64,000 nt of DNA from Dioscorea cayenensis subsp. rotundata (GCF_009730915.1 NC_052474.1:4313501-4377500), one strand, 5' to 3'; shown: positions 47,238 to 59,305, numbered from the stretch's first letter. Numbers and translations: made by a program. The notes: generated from the letters alone by a model not told the origin.

Positions 47238-48446
47238 GAATCCATAGAAAAATAAATGTGGAGGTCTGTGCAATCGTTTCTACAGGTTGTTTGGTGTATA
47301 TGGACTAGCTTCTCAAGGAGAATTTCTTTTTTTCGTTTCTAATAAATCTTAACTATATTCAAATAAAGTTTTCTTGCTTTCTTTTCTTTTTATTTGTTAT
47401 TATTAATTATTTTTTGAAACAAGTTGGAGTGATCGGCAATTATTATGGAAAGAGTAAAAGATGCTTGTTCACTGATTTGAATAATAAAAAACTTTCTCTT
47501 GCTCCGCTGCTCAAGGCTATCACATATCAGCTAAGCTTGATTAAACTATTATAACGTCTCGCTTATTTTAAAATAAAAAGATTTCTTGTACTCCACTCAA
47601 GCTATTAGCCTATTAAAGAGCCAAGCTTTATTAATTAAACTATCGTCATCACTTGCTTTGCTAGAAATTCTAAAAATCCAAGCAAAATTAAAATTGCCCT
47701 GATGGTGAAATCTTGATCTCTTACTACATCCATGTTATAGCCCAATCTTTTATATTAATAACATTGTAATATAAAAAAAATATAATATATTCAAACAAGT
47801 AAAATCTATATTTGTTTGTTTTTTTTTTCTCTGAGTAAAGTGAATAAACCACAAATTTATTAAAAAAAATAAAAAAAAATCATATTTATTTGTTTGTTTT
47901 TTGCGTTTTAATTAAAGTGATTTATCTATTTTTTTTTAAAAATCATATTTATTATATAGGATAAATAAATAATAAATCAAATGCCCAAGCAAATTAAATG
48001 CCACCTCTGGAATAGTTAGTCTTTCATTTTTCTGTTTTTTTTAATTAATCTATTATAAATAATTACTCTTATGCTTATTCATATTTTTTTTTAAAAAATT
48101 TCAATGCAGTATGCCTTTTTTTTATTGTGTGAATGTATACCTACCCTTATTGTGAATTTGTGAATGTATATTTATGCATCCAGCAATGACCAACTGTGAG
48201 TTTGCCACTAAAATTTCACTCTTCAACCATGCATGGCAGAATGCTTGGCCTCTTGTGTTGGAAGTGAGAATTGGGGAGTGAGCTTCTGGCAACCCAGATG
48301 ATTGTACAATTTTGTGAGCTGTACTAAAATCATAATTAAAAAATTGAAGGATAAATCAATAAAAATAACATTGCTTTAAAATGTATGTAGATACATGACC
48401 ACCAACTCAAAATCATGCCAGAAATCTTATCTCTCGACACTCCTTA
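47238..48446. other. AT-rich intergenic region with retroposon-like tails
   Basis: No gene is supported. Two facing tail-like motifs lie at about 47820-47880 (minus orientation, GTGGTTTATTCACTTT before an A-run) and 47885-47945 (plus, TTTTAATTAAAGTGATTTATC). The rest is simple AT-rich sequence. Confidence 0.6.
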
Positions 48447-48934
48447 GGGCCCGTTTGGTTGGAGGGAATGGGAATATGGGGATGGGGATGGGGATGGGGA
48501 TGGGGAAGGGGAAGGGAATGGGGATGGGGATAGAAATAGTGAAAGGGATTGAGGATGAAAACAAAAGTAATGTTTGGTTGGAAGGAATGAGGATATGAAT
48601 AGGAGAGGGTATAGAGAAAAATTTTAATAAAATTACTTTTATACCCTCTATTATTTTAATCAAATAATATATATTAAGTTATTAATGTATTTATTTTTGT
48701 ACCTCCATAATAAAGATTATTGTATTTATTTGTTAGGGTATATTAGTAACTTCCTTACCCAGGTTTGTTCAAACCCACCAAAATGAGGGGAACCAGCATG
48801 CTGGGTTTGAGGGGCATATATCGCCCCCTCTTTCCTTTCCCATGCCATCTTGTACATGCCCAAACATGGGCTTGTACATGCCACAAGGAGTGATCCCCAA
48901 TCCTTGGGGATCACTCCTTGCATCCAAACGGGCC
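48447..48934. mobile_element. Candidate MITE with GGGCCCGTTTGG-type ends
   Basis: Left end GGGCCCGTTTGGTTGG and right end ATCCAAACGGGCC are inverted over about 11 bases. Next to the left end is a (GGGGAT)n-like repeat (48475-48535). The right part holds a near-perfect hairpin (48884-48920). No target duplication is visible, so the call is tentative. Confidence 0.5.
48884..48920. repeat. 17-bp-stem hairpin with 3-base loop
   Basis: CAAGGAGTGATCCCCAA, then TCC, then its exact reverse complement TTGGGGATCACTCCTTG. It lies near the right end of the candidate MITE. Confidence 0.85.
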
Positions 48935-49429
48935 GTTGATTTTTTCCTCTCAAAAGGTTATGGCATGTGGTTGACGTGATATAAGTTGTGTGATTTATTA
49001 TCTTAGGTTAGCTTATGAGTAACTCAATTAAACATTAATTACATTGATATATCAAATTAAATTTTTTTATAATTTAAAAATTGAAATAAAAATATCAAAT
49101 AATTTGATAACGATTTAACTATTATAACCATATGGGAGTGCAATAGCTTACTCATATTATATATATAAAATATTCCTAAATGAAAATGGAGAGGTTAATT
49201 AAATATTCACTTTATCACATATTTATAGTCAAGTTGGATTTGAGATCTAATTTGGATATCTTAAATTCTTTATTAAAAATGAAAATGGAGAGATTAATTA
49301 AAAATTCACTTTATATCACATATTCATATTCAAGTTGGATTTGAGATCTAATTTGGATATCTAAAATTTTCTATTAAAAATAATTTAAAAACTACCATCA
49401 ACCAATATGACAATCTTCTAATCCATATA
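48935..49429. other. AT-rich spacer with a short direct repeat
   Basis: A ~100-bp phrase (ATGGAGAG.TTAATTAAA.ATTCACTTTAT through GGATATCT) occurs twice, near 49185 and 49285. Nothing coding is seen. Confidence 0.6.
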
Positions 49430-49800
49430 ACGTTGGGGGTTGCTAGAAATGATTGCATTTTTAATGCTGATTGTTTGTCCTCTTCTGCTGTGATTTCGAA
49501 GATTGTTCATGTTCTGATACTGTGGTTTTCTGCAGCTCCTCCCTCACAGCAGGCGAGCTTTGATGAGTATACTTCTACTCTACGTCGTAGTCTGGTGTTC
49601 TCTGCGTAACATGTTGACCCCACTGGTGGAGTGACTCCTGGTGGCGTGGACCCGGTTCAAGAACTGGGACAGTGAGTTTTTGGTTCCCGGTCAGTTGTTT
49701 GGCCAGGAGGGTGTTGTTGGCCATTTGTTTTTGTCTATCTGTTTTGTATCCACAAAAACCGTTAGGGGAGTATATAAATGAAGCAAAATACAGTCCTTTT
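49430..49800 (+). mobile_element. LINE 3' fragment
   Basis: The frame from about 49445 reads ARNDCIFNADCLSSSAV and continues with VLILWFS, matching the W.ARNDCIFN block after the zinc-binding region of plant LINEs. A stop at about 49609 is followed by a 3' UTR-like stretch ending AATGAAGCAAAA. Confidence 0.6.
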
Positions 49801-50477
49801 ATGGCAACATACTTGGAGCTTACTTATAAGGCATTTGGATGGTGAACCTCAAATAAAGAATGGGATATATATTATTTATTGAAAACTGGGCCTTGCCATG
49901 TGCATGCACCAAAGAGAGTAGTTCTTGGGTTGGACTTGGATCTAAATTTGTGTCTCAATCAATCAATCAATCGACCTGCCAATAATATTATCACTCAGTC
50001 TGATTCAGACCCACCGATTCCATTGTTTAACTATTATGTTAACAGCTGTCTCTCTTTCACATGTGAAAGAGAGATGATAGAAAATGCAGACTAAAGTTAA
50101 GTATGAAGTTTCATCACGTATGTAATTTTTATTTTTTTATAAAAATAAATAAACTATAACTTTATTAGAAAATTAGAAAAACAGACCAAGCTGAAACAGT
50201 AGAAACCAACTCTAGCATCTCGAAGTAGAAATATGGGTGGATGGTGGAGAAAAAGAAAAGAACAAGATCAAAAACAAAAAGATGTACATCACCAAAGGCC
50301 CAGAGGTGATGCCTTCGTAAAAATACATAAATAAATTAAGTCAACCAACTTAAATTAAGTTGCAACACATATGCTAGAGGGATATATTGCATTGACAAAC
50401 CTTAAAAGCAGTAGCATATAGAGATCCTATATGGCCACAACGCGCACATTGACAAGAAGAACATGAGCATGCATGGT
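49801..50477. other. 3' flank of the sulfotransferase pseudogene, with a retroposon tail
   Basis: AATCAATCAATCGACCTGCCAAT near 49960 matches the flank of the SOT relic at 39745. At 50131-50330 a minus-orientation tail-like motif (GTTTATTTATTTTTATAAAA on the minus strand) precedes an unrecognised body. From 50380 on it resembles the 3' flank of the intact SOT gene. Confidence 0.5.
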
Positions 50478-50629
50478 TCATGCTTTGAAGGATAGACCAG
50501 AGCCCTGGAGTTTTTGTTCCATTGCTTCATCAAGCCGTTGGGCCATATCCGGAGTTATAAAGTTAACCCAATCACCAACCTCTCCTCTTCTAAAAAACGC
50601 CTCGTTTCCAAACTTGGGTAATATGTCTG

Positions 50630-50814
50630 TGATAACTTAAAAGAATAGATGAAGAAAACTGCACACTTTATTCATAATCATTGAAGCCTTTATAAAGGCA
50701 AAATTCTAGAAAGATAATCTCTACTAATTTGAGTTTTAATCAACACACAACTAACTAAAATATTTAAATCAAAGATATCCTAACCAAACTAAAATAAATA
50801 TCATTATCTTAACA
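50630..50814 (-). repeat. 3' LTR of the copia element (185 bp)
   Basis: Minus strand starts TGTTAAGATAATGAT and ends TTAAGTTATCA. It differs from the LTR at 53845-54029 at 7 positions by my hand count. The purine tract TTTAAGGGAGGGT precedes it (about 50814-50826 on the minus strand). Confidence 0.92.
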
Positions 50815-50875
50815 CCCTCCCTTAAACTTATGTTTATCTCATAAGTTTAAAGTTATCTTCCTTGCATGAATGCTT

Positions 50876-53794
50876 TCATTTTTTAATTTCTTCAATAATA
50901 TTTCTCAACCACCCTACTTGAGAGGCACATGTTGCTGCTACAAATTCAACCTCAGTAGTTGAAGGAATACCAATATGTTGCTTCTTTGATGACCATGAGA
51001 TAGCTCCAAAACCCATCATAAATACATAACCGGATGTGCTTTTCCGATCATCTAAATCTCCTGCATAATTAGTATATGTAAATCTGATCAAATCTGACAT
51101 CTCTCCTTTCTTGTTTAATTTTGCTTTGTATGCCCACTTTAAACCAATTGTTTTTTGCACTTTGGGAAGTTCAGTTAATTCCCATGTTTTATTTTTTTCA
51201 ACAGATGGAATTTCATTATCTATAGCTTTTTTCCACTTTGAATGTTGGATCACTTTTTCAAAAGATAAAGGATCACAATTTGAAAATAAAGCAAAGTGGG
51301 TAGCAAGGTCTTTAGATTGGTTGAAATCTGTTACTTCATAATCTGCCATCCAAGTCGGCCATTTTCAGACACGAATAATAGGGGATTTAGTTGATGTCTC
51401 TGCTGCTGTTAGTGAAAGTTCAGTAGTAATTGAGGCTTCATTAGTTGAAATTTCTTGATGTTGGACTTGCTCTCCTTCTTCTTCAGCTTCATCACTAATT
51501 ATAATTGAAGTAGGCTGCTGCTCACTCCAATTCCAAGTGCTTTCCTCATCAAAAATAACATCCCTACTCACCACATTTTTTTTTTGTTAATTAATCATAC
51601 AATTTAAAAAGCTTTGGATATTTTACTAATCCTAAGAAAAACACACTTTTGCCCCTTATCATCAAGCTTCTTTCTTTTCTCATCTGGAATATGTGCATAT
51701 GCAATGCAACCAAAAATTCTGAAGTGATCTACTGCTGGTCTTCTTTCACTCCATGCTTCTTCTGGTGTTTTGTTTTGAACAGCAAAAGTAGGACTTCTAT
51801 TCAAGATATGAATGCTCCAATTCACTGCTTCTGGCCAAAAATTCTTCGGAATTCTGCCCTTTGTTAACAAGGTTCGCACCATATTGAGGATGGTTCGATT
51901 TTTTCTATCTGATACACCATTCAGTTGTGGGGAATAGGAAGCTGTGAGATCTCTTCGGATGCCATGATAATTACAAAAACTTTCAAAGTCTTTTGAGCAG
52001 TACTCTCCTTCAGATCAGTGTGAATTGTTTTAATAGGCTTCCTGGTTTCACTTTGAATATATACCTTGAAGCTTTTAAATGCACTAAAAGCTTCTGATTT
52101 CTCCTGTAAAAAATAAACCCAAGTTTTCCGAGAATAATCATCAGTGAAAGTAATAAAATATCTTTTACCTCCATTAGAAGTAGGATTTATTGGTCCACAA
52201 ATATCAGAGTGAACAAGTTCTAAAACATCTTTTGCTCTCCAAGACTTTCTTTGAGAGAAAGGAGTACGATGTTGTTTGCCAACAACACACTCTTCACAAA
52301 CTTGGGAGGGAATAGTGATTTTAGGAAGGCCTATCACCATATTCTTTTCTTGGAGTGTCTTCAATCCACCAAAGCTCAAGGACCATACCGATAATGGCAT
52401 AGCCATGAAGGGTCTTTTGTTTTAGCCATCAAACAAGGTTGAGCACATTCAATCTTTATAGGAAACAACCTATTTGAACTCATTGGCACAATTGCAATTG
52501 CACCTCTACAAGGATCATATATTTCACAAGTACTCTTTTAAATAGTAATTATATATCCCTTTTCTTGCAACTGACCAGCACTCAGAAAGTTACTTTTCAA
52601 GTCAGGAACATAAAAAACATTAGAAATTTTTTCTACAAAATCATTCTTGGTTTTTATATTAATATCACCCTTTTCCCATCACATTCACGTAGAAGCAATC
52701 TCCAAAGCTAACGATAGGGGTGAAAATCTTCATTTAAGTAAGAAAAGAAGGACTTACTTTCACACATATGGTTGCTACTAACCGATGTCCACAAAACCAA
52801 ATATCCGATTTGTGAGATTCCCGACTATCTTGAATTGCCATTAGCAAAGTCTACGCTTCTTTTATTTTTCCGAAAAATTTAACTTTTTCTCCTTTATCTT
52901 TGTCATTAGGTAGCTTGGTATAACATTCAGAACGGTAATGACCAAATCGATGACATCTAAAACACTCAATTTTAGATTTATCAAATTGTTGACCTCGTCC
53001 TCTTCCTTTACTTTGTAGATAACCATCATCGGTATTTGCTTTGCCATACTGTAGCCTCTATCTGCACCTCCTCTTCCTCTACTTCCACCTCGACCTCTAC
53101 CTCGTAATATTGAGAAGTTGTTGGTTGTAGAGGGCCTTCAAAAAGCTTTGCTCCTCAGAGAATAAAATTACGGTTGATCTTCTGTTCATGAACTAATAAA
53201 AGAGCTTTTGAAGTTCATCAATTGAGAGTGCATCTATGTCCTTTGATTCTTCAATTGAGCAAACTATGTAGTCAAATTTTACTGTCAAAGATCGCAATAT
53301 TTTTTCAACAATAGTGACATCGTCCATCTTCTCCCCATGAAACCGCATATTATTGGCCAATCCCATGGTTCTTGCAAAATAATTGTTAACAGATTCTCCA
53401 TCCTTCATCTGTAGATTTTCAAAATCTCTTCTCAAGGCTTGAAGTTGTGCACGCTTCACTCTTGATGAGCCTTGATATTTTTTCTTCATCGAATCCCATA
53501 TATCCTTGGAGGTTCTTTGCAAAGAATTGTCTCCAAAATAGATCGATCAATGGCCTGAAATAAGTAATTCTTCGCCTTCAAGTCTTTCAACTTTGATGCC
53601 TCAAGTTCCTTCCGCCGTGCTTCTATAGGTACTACTCCATCATCCGGTTTTGCCACTCCAAATTCAACAATATTCCAATACTCCTTGGATTTTGAGAAAT
53701 TTTCCATCAACATGCTCCAATGATCGTAGTGACCATCAAAACGTGGAATAGATGGTTGCACAAAGTTGTCTGCAGACATTGTGAATTTCTTCAC
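50876..53794 (-). pseudogene. Copia gag-pol remnant
   Basis: Gag (UBN2-type: FDGHYDHWSMLMENF, RRDFENLQMKDGESV) is read in two frames. Integrase follows, with CEECVVGKQHRTPF, the DICGPI and DDYSRKTWVYFL blocks and KTIHTD. The RT starts WELTELP, IGLKWAYKAKLNKKGE and then jumps straight to RNase H (NYAGDLDDRKSTSGYVFMMG, ISWSSKKQ). The RT core including its YVDD site is therefore deleted. There are several frameshifts and stops. Confidence 0.88.
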
Positions 53795-53844
53795 TACAAA
53801 AAAAAAACTCTCCCTTTTGTTGAAAAACCTAGCTCTGATACCAC

Positions 53845-54029
53845 TAATAACTTAAAAGAAGAGATGAAGAAAACTGCACATTTTATTCATAATCATTGAA
53901 GCATTTATAAAGGCAAAATTCTAGAAAGATAATCTCTACTAATTTGAGTTTTAATCAACACACAACTAACTTAAATATTTAAATCAAAGATATCCTAACG
54001 AAACTAAAATAAACATCATTATCTTAACA
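53845..54029 (-). repeat. 5' LTR of the copia element (185 bp)
   Basis: Partner of 50630-50814 with the same length. The terminal CA of the minus-strand LTR has mutated (TTATTA instead of TTATCA). Confidence 0.92.
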
Positions 54030-54779
54030 GTCTGATCATACTATTTCATTTTTATTCACATCCAAATTTCTCAAACTCTCAAAGCCACACATGCCCACTA
54101 TCTTCTCTAAGACACCATCTCTCTCCTCTTCCCCAGTGAATGGACAACCCATGAACTCAGTCAACTTCTTCAAATTAACAGCAATATCACTCTTCAACTC
54201 CTCATACTTCATGAACAAAACCTTATTAGGATTCACTAGGTTGGCGTACCCCAAAACATGATCCTAGAATGGCCCAGCCAGGTGGACCCCTTTACAAATG
54301 CATCAAACGCATCACCAAGAGGCAACTTATACTGCAATAGTGAGATCCGGCAACCTTTTTCTACCATAAAGGCGGAGCTCCAAATGGGTACACAAACATG
54401 GGGGTTATGAGAGAGAAGCAAACTCTGTTGGCATGATTGGTCATTGCGGTTCAAGGTGGCAAAGGCTAGGGCCTTGAGCCAAGTTGTGCCAACTTTGGGT
54501 GATGAGCATATAAGGATGTCAGTTGGGCGAGGAACGAAGTGGTCTTGTGCGGCTATGACTCCCGGGATCATCAGCTCTGGCCAAAACCAGAAGCCCTGGT
54601 ACTGCCGGTACTGACAGGCTTGCATGACTAATGATGATGTTGATGATGATGCATGTTTCATAGTGTATTCAGGAAGGGTGAGGATGATTTGGTCATATTT
54701 TTTTTTTGTAGGTTTTCTCTTCTTGTTCCTCTTCTTCTCTATTTTTTGCAATGAAATTCACTGTGAGAGGGAGAGCCAT

Positions 54780-55397
54780 TATCTAGCTAATTGGAGATTT
54801 GAGAGTGTGCACTTGTCCGCTTGTAAGAAGACTTGATATGCTTATTTATAGAAAGCATTTCGAGTGGCCCAAATTAATTCAGCAATAATTTCTCAAATGT
54901 GGACGTACATAGAGTGTGAGTGTGTGGCTGTGTGAGAACTGAGAAGACATGATCAACTGATTACATAAAGCATTGAATTGTAGTCCTTTGTTAGGTATGG
55001 AAGCCTAAATTGACATTATGTGACAAGCAAGTAATTGGCGTGCATGGCATAAGCAATGGCCACATGGCAAATGAGTTAATTTGGCAATCAAGGTGACAAG
55101 GATAATAACATGGAAAAGACTCTTGATGAGGTGACGCTTGAAGATATGAAGGTTAGAAGATTTTGGCAAAAATATATGCTTGAAGAAATTCTCTCAATAA
55201 ACTATATAATGAAAATTTATTTTTGGCATGAGTATTAAGGTAAAAAGATTTCGCATGAAGAGCAAGTTTAATTATCTTAGATATGATTTTATCTATCTTC
55301 GAGCAAGATCCAAGATGATGAAATCTATCTTTAGTAAACTCTCTTAATGAGAGCTCTTTTTCTAATGAGTGGAATGAAATCTATCTATTTTTCGTGG
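54780..55397. other. 5' flank of the sulfotransferase pseudogene
   Basis: Includes the TATAAATA motif (54841-54850, minus strand) shared with the intact SOT promoter. No gene is supported. Confidence 0.6.
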
Positions 55398-56156
55398 ACC
55401 ACCCTACTTCATTGATGTAAAATGTTCCACCAAATTGCAAAGCCGGTTTTTTTTTTGTATTTTAATTTTATTTTAAATTTGAATAAAAACATTAATCTTT
55501 CAATTTTCTCAGGATTTTATTCTTTTCAATTTGTTTTATATTTGAGTTTTAACTATTTAACTCGAATAGATTGATTCAACTATAAGACAATCCCTTCAAG
55601 TATATATCTTCGTATTGTTATCAATTATAAAATAATAAAAATATTTCAACTATTTTAATATACAGTTTATGGAGTGAACCAAAGGGTTTATAGCCCAGTG
55701 ACATTGACTCCACTGTAACAACATCGATATAAAAAATTTAAATCTCAAGTTCAAGTCTTATTAGATACAGTGGTGGTAACAAATTTCTGATTGTAATTGC
55801 TGATTTGCAACTTAAATTTTACATTACTAGTTAAGTACACTGATTGAAAGATAAATTTAAGATAAAGAGCACACTCGTTTAGTGGGACTTGTCACATTTT
55901 TCATTAAATATTTTTTTGTGAAATATGCATAACTATAAAATATTATTTTAAAATAGTGATTTAAAATAGTGAATAAAAGAAAAGATGATGTACATATAAA
56001 GTTGCATTTAGCTTTTAAAAAAATTAATTATAAAAAATTATATTAAATAATTGATTTGGGAGTAGTTGCCTATTAATCAATAGAAAAATAAATATTTAAG
56101 TCGGTGCTATTACGTCTATGACAAGTTGCTGAAAACAACCTTTTTGAGTAGAATTT

Positions 56157-56189
<33 letters not shown>

Positions 56190-56190
56190 C

Positions 56191-56228
<38 letters not shown>

Positions 56229-56672
56229 TTTGGGAGTAGTTGCCTATTAATCAATAGAAAAATAAATATTTAAGTCGGTGCTATTACGTCTATGACAAGT
56301 TGCTGAAAACAACAAGCTTTTTGAGTAAAATTTTTTAAATAAATAATAATAATAATAATAACAATTATTATTATTATTATTATTATTATTATTTGTTTTT
56401 AATTTCATTGTCATTTTATACACGTCCTGTTCTTATAACAGTGGATCCCATCTTGATAAGTTCCAGGAGATCCATTTACCACCATCACATGCTAATTATA
56501 TGCTATTTCTCATGGACCACCCCAATTCATTAATATTAAATGCTCCACCAAATTGCAAAGCCGGTTTTTTTTACATTTTAATTTTATTTTGAATTTGAAT
56601 AAAAACAACAATCTTTCATTAGAATTTTCTCATGATTTTTTTCTTTTCAATTTGCTTCATATTTAAGTTTTA

Positions 56673-56938
56673 CTCTCTCCGTTCTTTTTTATCTGTTATG
56701 ATTAATTAAATCTCACATACTAAGAAACTTAGTTATTTTACAAAATTTTATAAAAAAATTATATTTTTTTAAATTATCTCTAATTTATATTTTTATTTTT
56801 CTCTCTCATATTTAATTTCAATAAGAGAGTTAAATAAAGAGTTAACGGTAATTTTGAAAAAAATAATAAACTTTTTAATATTAAAAAATAACAGATAAAA
56901 AAACATGAATTTGTGAAAAATTAAAAGGAACGGCGGAG
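56673..56938. mobile_element. Stowaway-type MITE (Tc1/mariner)
   Basis: A 266-bp insertion in unit 2 of the tandem repeat, flanked by TA on both sides. Ends CTCTCTCCGTTCTTTTT and AAAAGGAACGGCGGAG are inverted. Unit 3 has the uninterrupted site (GTTTTAACTATTTGA). Very AT-rich, no ORF. Confidence 0.85.
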
Positions 56939-57921
56939 TAACTGTTTGACTTGAATAGATTAATTCAACTATAAGACACAATCACCTTAAGTATATATTT
57001 TTGTATTATTATCATGCATCTTAAAATAAATAAATAAATATACATTTATTATTATAAAATAATAAAAGTATTTCAACTATTTTAATATAAAATTTATAGA
57101 GTGAACCAAAGGGTTCATAGCCCACTGACATTGGCCCCATTGCAACAATATTAGTATAAAAAATGGAGTTCAAGTCCCACTAGATACAGTGGTGGCAATA
57201 GGTTTTCGATTGTAAGTAAGGACTTACAACTTAAATTTTGTGTTACTAGTTAAGTACACACTCGTTGAAAGATAAATTTCCACTAAATGCGCTTTTTAAG
57301 TTCGATTTGTCACATTTCTCATTAAATTTTTTTTGTATGGAGGATGCATAGCAAAAAAATATTATTTTAAAATAGTGAATATATGAAAAGATGATGTACA
57401 TATAAAGTTGCATTTAGCTTTTAAAAAATTTAATTATAAAAAATTATAGTGAATAATTGATTTGGGAGTAGTTGCCGATTAATCAATCAAAAAATAAATG
57501 TTCAAGTCGATGCTATTACGTTCATGAGAAGTAGCTGAAAACAACAAGCTTTTTAAGTAGAATTTTTTAAATAAATAACTATTATTATTATTTGTTATTA
57601 ATTTCATTGTCCTTTTATATGCGTCCTGTTCTTATAACAGTGGATCCCATCTTGATAAGTTCCAGAAGATCCATTTACCACCATCACATGCTAATTATAT
57701 ACTATTTCTCATGGACCACTTCAATTCATTAATATTAAATGCCCCACCAAATTGCAAGGCCGGTTCTTTTTTGCATTTTAATTTTATTTTGAATTTGAAT
57801 AAAAACAACAATCTTTCATTAGAATTTTCTCATGATTTTATTCTTTTCAATTTGCTTCATATTTGAGTTTTAACTATTTGATTTGAATAGATTAATTCAA
57901 CTATAAGACATAATCACCTGA

Positions 57922-58180
57922 TACGTTGCTTGTCTCTCAGGCCATTGCATCAACAGCTGATGATGCTTCCTATTTCTGATCTATTGTTACTGACTGCCGA
58001 AATATCATGCTTCATTGTCCTCACACATCGGTGCACTTTATCCCGCGATCTGCTAACAACGTCGCCCACAATATTACTCGGGCTTCTCTCTCTATCACCA
58101 TCATTAATGGTCGGGGTTCTTTCCCTCCCTATGCTGTAACTCTCCTCTTAAGGCAAGACTTAATATAAGCTTTTCAAGTT
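57922..58180 (+). mobile_element. LINE 3' fragment (end of RNase H)
   Basis: Frame encodes SIVTDCRNIMLHCPHTSVHF followed by IPRSANNVAHNITRASL, the C-terminal RNase H signature of plant LINEs, then a stop and a short tail. It interrupts unit 3 of the tandem repeat. ATCACCTGA (57913-57921) and ATCACATGA (58181-58189) are probable target duplications with one mismatch. It is a severely 5'-truncated insertion. Confidence 0.8.
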
Positions 58181-58416
58181 ATCACATGAAGTACATATCT
58201 TTGTATTGTTATCAAGCATTTAAAAAAAATAAATGTACCTTTATTATTATAAAATAATAAAAGTATTCCAACTATTTTAATATAAAGTTTATGGAGTGAG
58301 TAAAATGTTTCACTCCAGTGACATTGGCCCCACTATAACAACATCGGTATAAAAAATTTAAGACCTGAGTTCAAGTCCCACTAGATACAATGGTAGCAAC
58401 AGGTTTCCGATTGTAA

Positions 58417-59305
58417 GGGCCCGTTTGGTACTTTGCATGGAAACACTTTCCCTGCAAAGTATTTCCTTGCATTTATTTTCCCTGTATTTACTTTTCCTGT
58501 AAAGTAGCAATACGTGTTTGGTATGAACCTTGAAAATTACAATTAAAATACATGCAAAATGAATTCCTTTGTTTGTTATGAATAACATTTCCATGCAAAG
58601 TTATGTTTATTCTCAATTTTACCCTTCAATGAATATCAATTATTTTAATTTTAACTATGTTTTAATTTTCACATTAATCAATGGTTTGTATATAAATAAA
58701 TTAAGAAAATTACTTATATACCCGGCAAAAATAGATATTTAATTCTTGCTTTTCTATTATGAGAAATATGATTACCCGAACTTTATCCAAGGGGCATGCT
58801 TCCTATATAAATTTTGGCAATCTTTTTGTTGATAGATCTCACCTAAAGAAAAGGTATTGCGCATGTTTCTTTCAATGAGTTTTCAATAAAAATCCATTAT
58901 CAATAAAACAATATCAAAGGCAATAAAAAAAGATTCTTAAAAAAAATTACAAAAAATTATATGACCTACCGAGATTAGCTTGCGCTACGGTTTTGAAAAG
59001 AAAGACGGTGGAGAAGTTCTTTGCTAAAGTTAGGGTTTTTAAAAAGAAGACATGACAAAAGAGAAGAATTTTAACGTTAGAAAATAGTGAAATTGGAATT
59101 TTACGTGTTTCCTACTTTCCCACCCATGATGTAATCCGTTTCACACCCCCTCCCCCTGTGAATCCTTTTCATCGGTCAAAGGGAAAGTAATTACAATTTG
59201 ACCATTACTTTACATGGTCTTTTTTTTCAACCAAACATATGAAAACTTTTCACAACCTCAACTTTCAAGGGAAAGTTGTTACTTTCCCTCATACCAAACG
59301 GCCCC
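58417..59305. mobile_element. Tourist-type (PIF/Harbinger) non-autonomous element
   Basis: 889 bp, flanked by TAA on both sides (58414-58416 and 59306-59308). Ends GGGCCCGTTTGGTA and TACCAAACGGCCCC form a 14-bp terminal inverted repeat with one mismatch. Subterminal sequence is also roughly inverted (TGCATGGAAACACTTTCCCTG against AAGGGAAAGTTGTTACTTTCCC). No transposase. It interrupts unit 3 of the tandem repeat. Confidence 0.8.

Larger units (their letters stand above)
50630..54029 (-). mobile_element. Defective Ty1/copia element inserted in the SOT gene
   Basis: Complete with two 185-bp LTRs, 3400 bp long, flanked by the 5-bp target duplication GTCTG (50625-50629 and 54030-54034). The primer-binding site TGGTATCAGAGC lies beside the 5' LTR (about 53830-53842). 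The interior holds gag (53794-53193), a damaged zinc-knuckle and protease region, integrase (52406-51604) and an RT/RNase H remnant with a large deletion. It cannot move on its own. Confidence 0.95.
50478..54779 (-). pseudogene. Sulfotransferase pseudogene split by a copia element
   Basis: The 5' part (54779-54030) starts MALPLTVNF, shows a frameshift in an A-run (~54700), then the PAPS loop SPKVGTTWLKAL. It has lost about 60 codons, including the SPRLL.TH region and the 3'-phosphate motif RNPKDTFISYW: the frame jumps to KLPLGDAFDAF. NPNKVLFMKYEELKSD follows after another frame break. At 54030 the gene is cut by the copia insertion and resumes at 50629 with [18 protein letters not shown] to the stop at 50478-50480. 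Across the junction there is also an in-frame TGA. It is about as long as the intact gene at 42779-43861 minus the deletion, has the same orientation, and has no chance of function. Confidence 0.92.
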
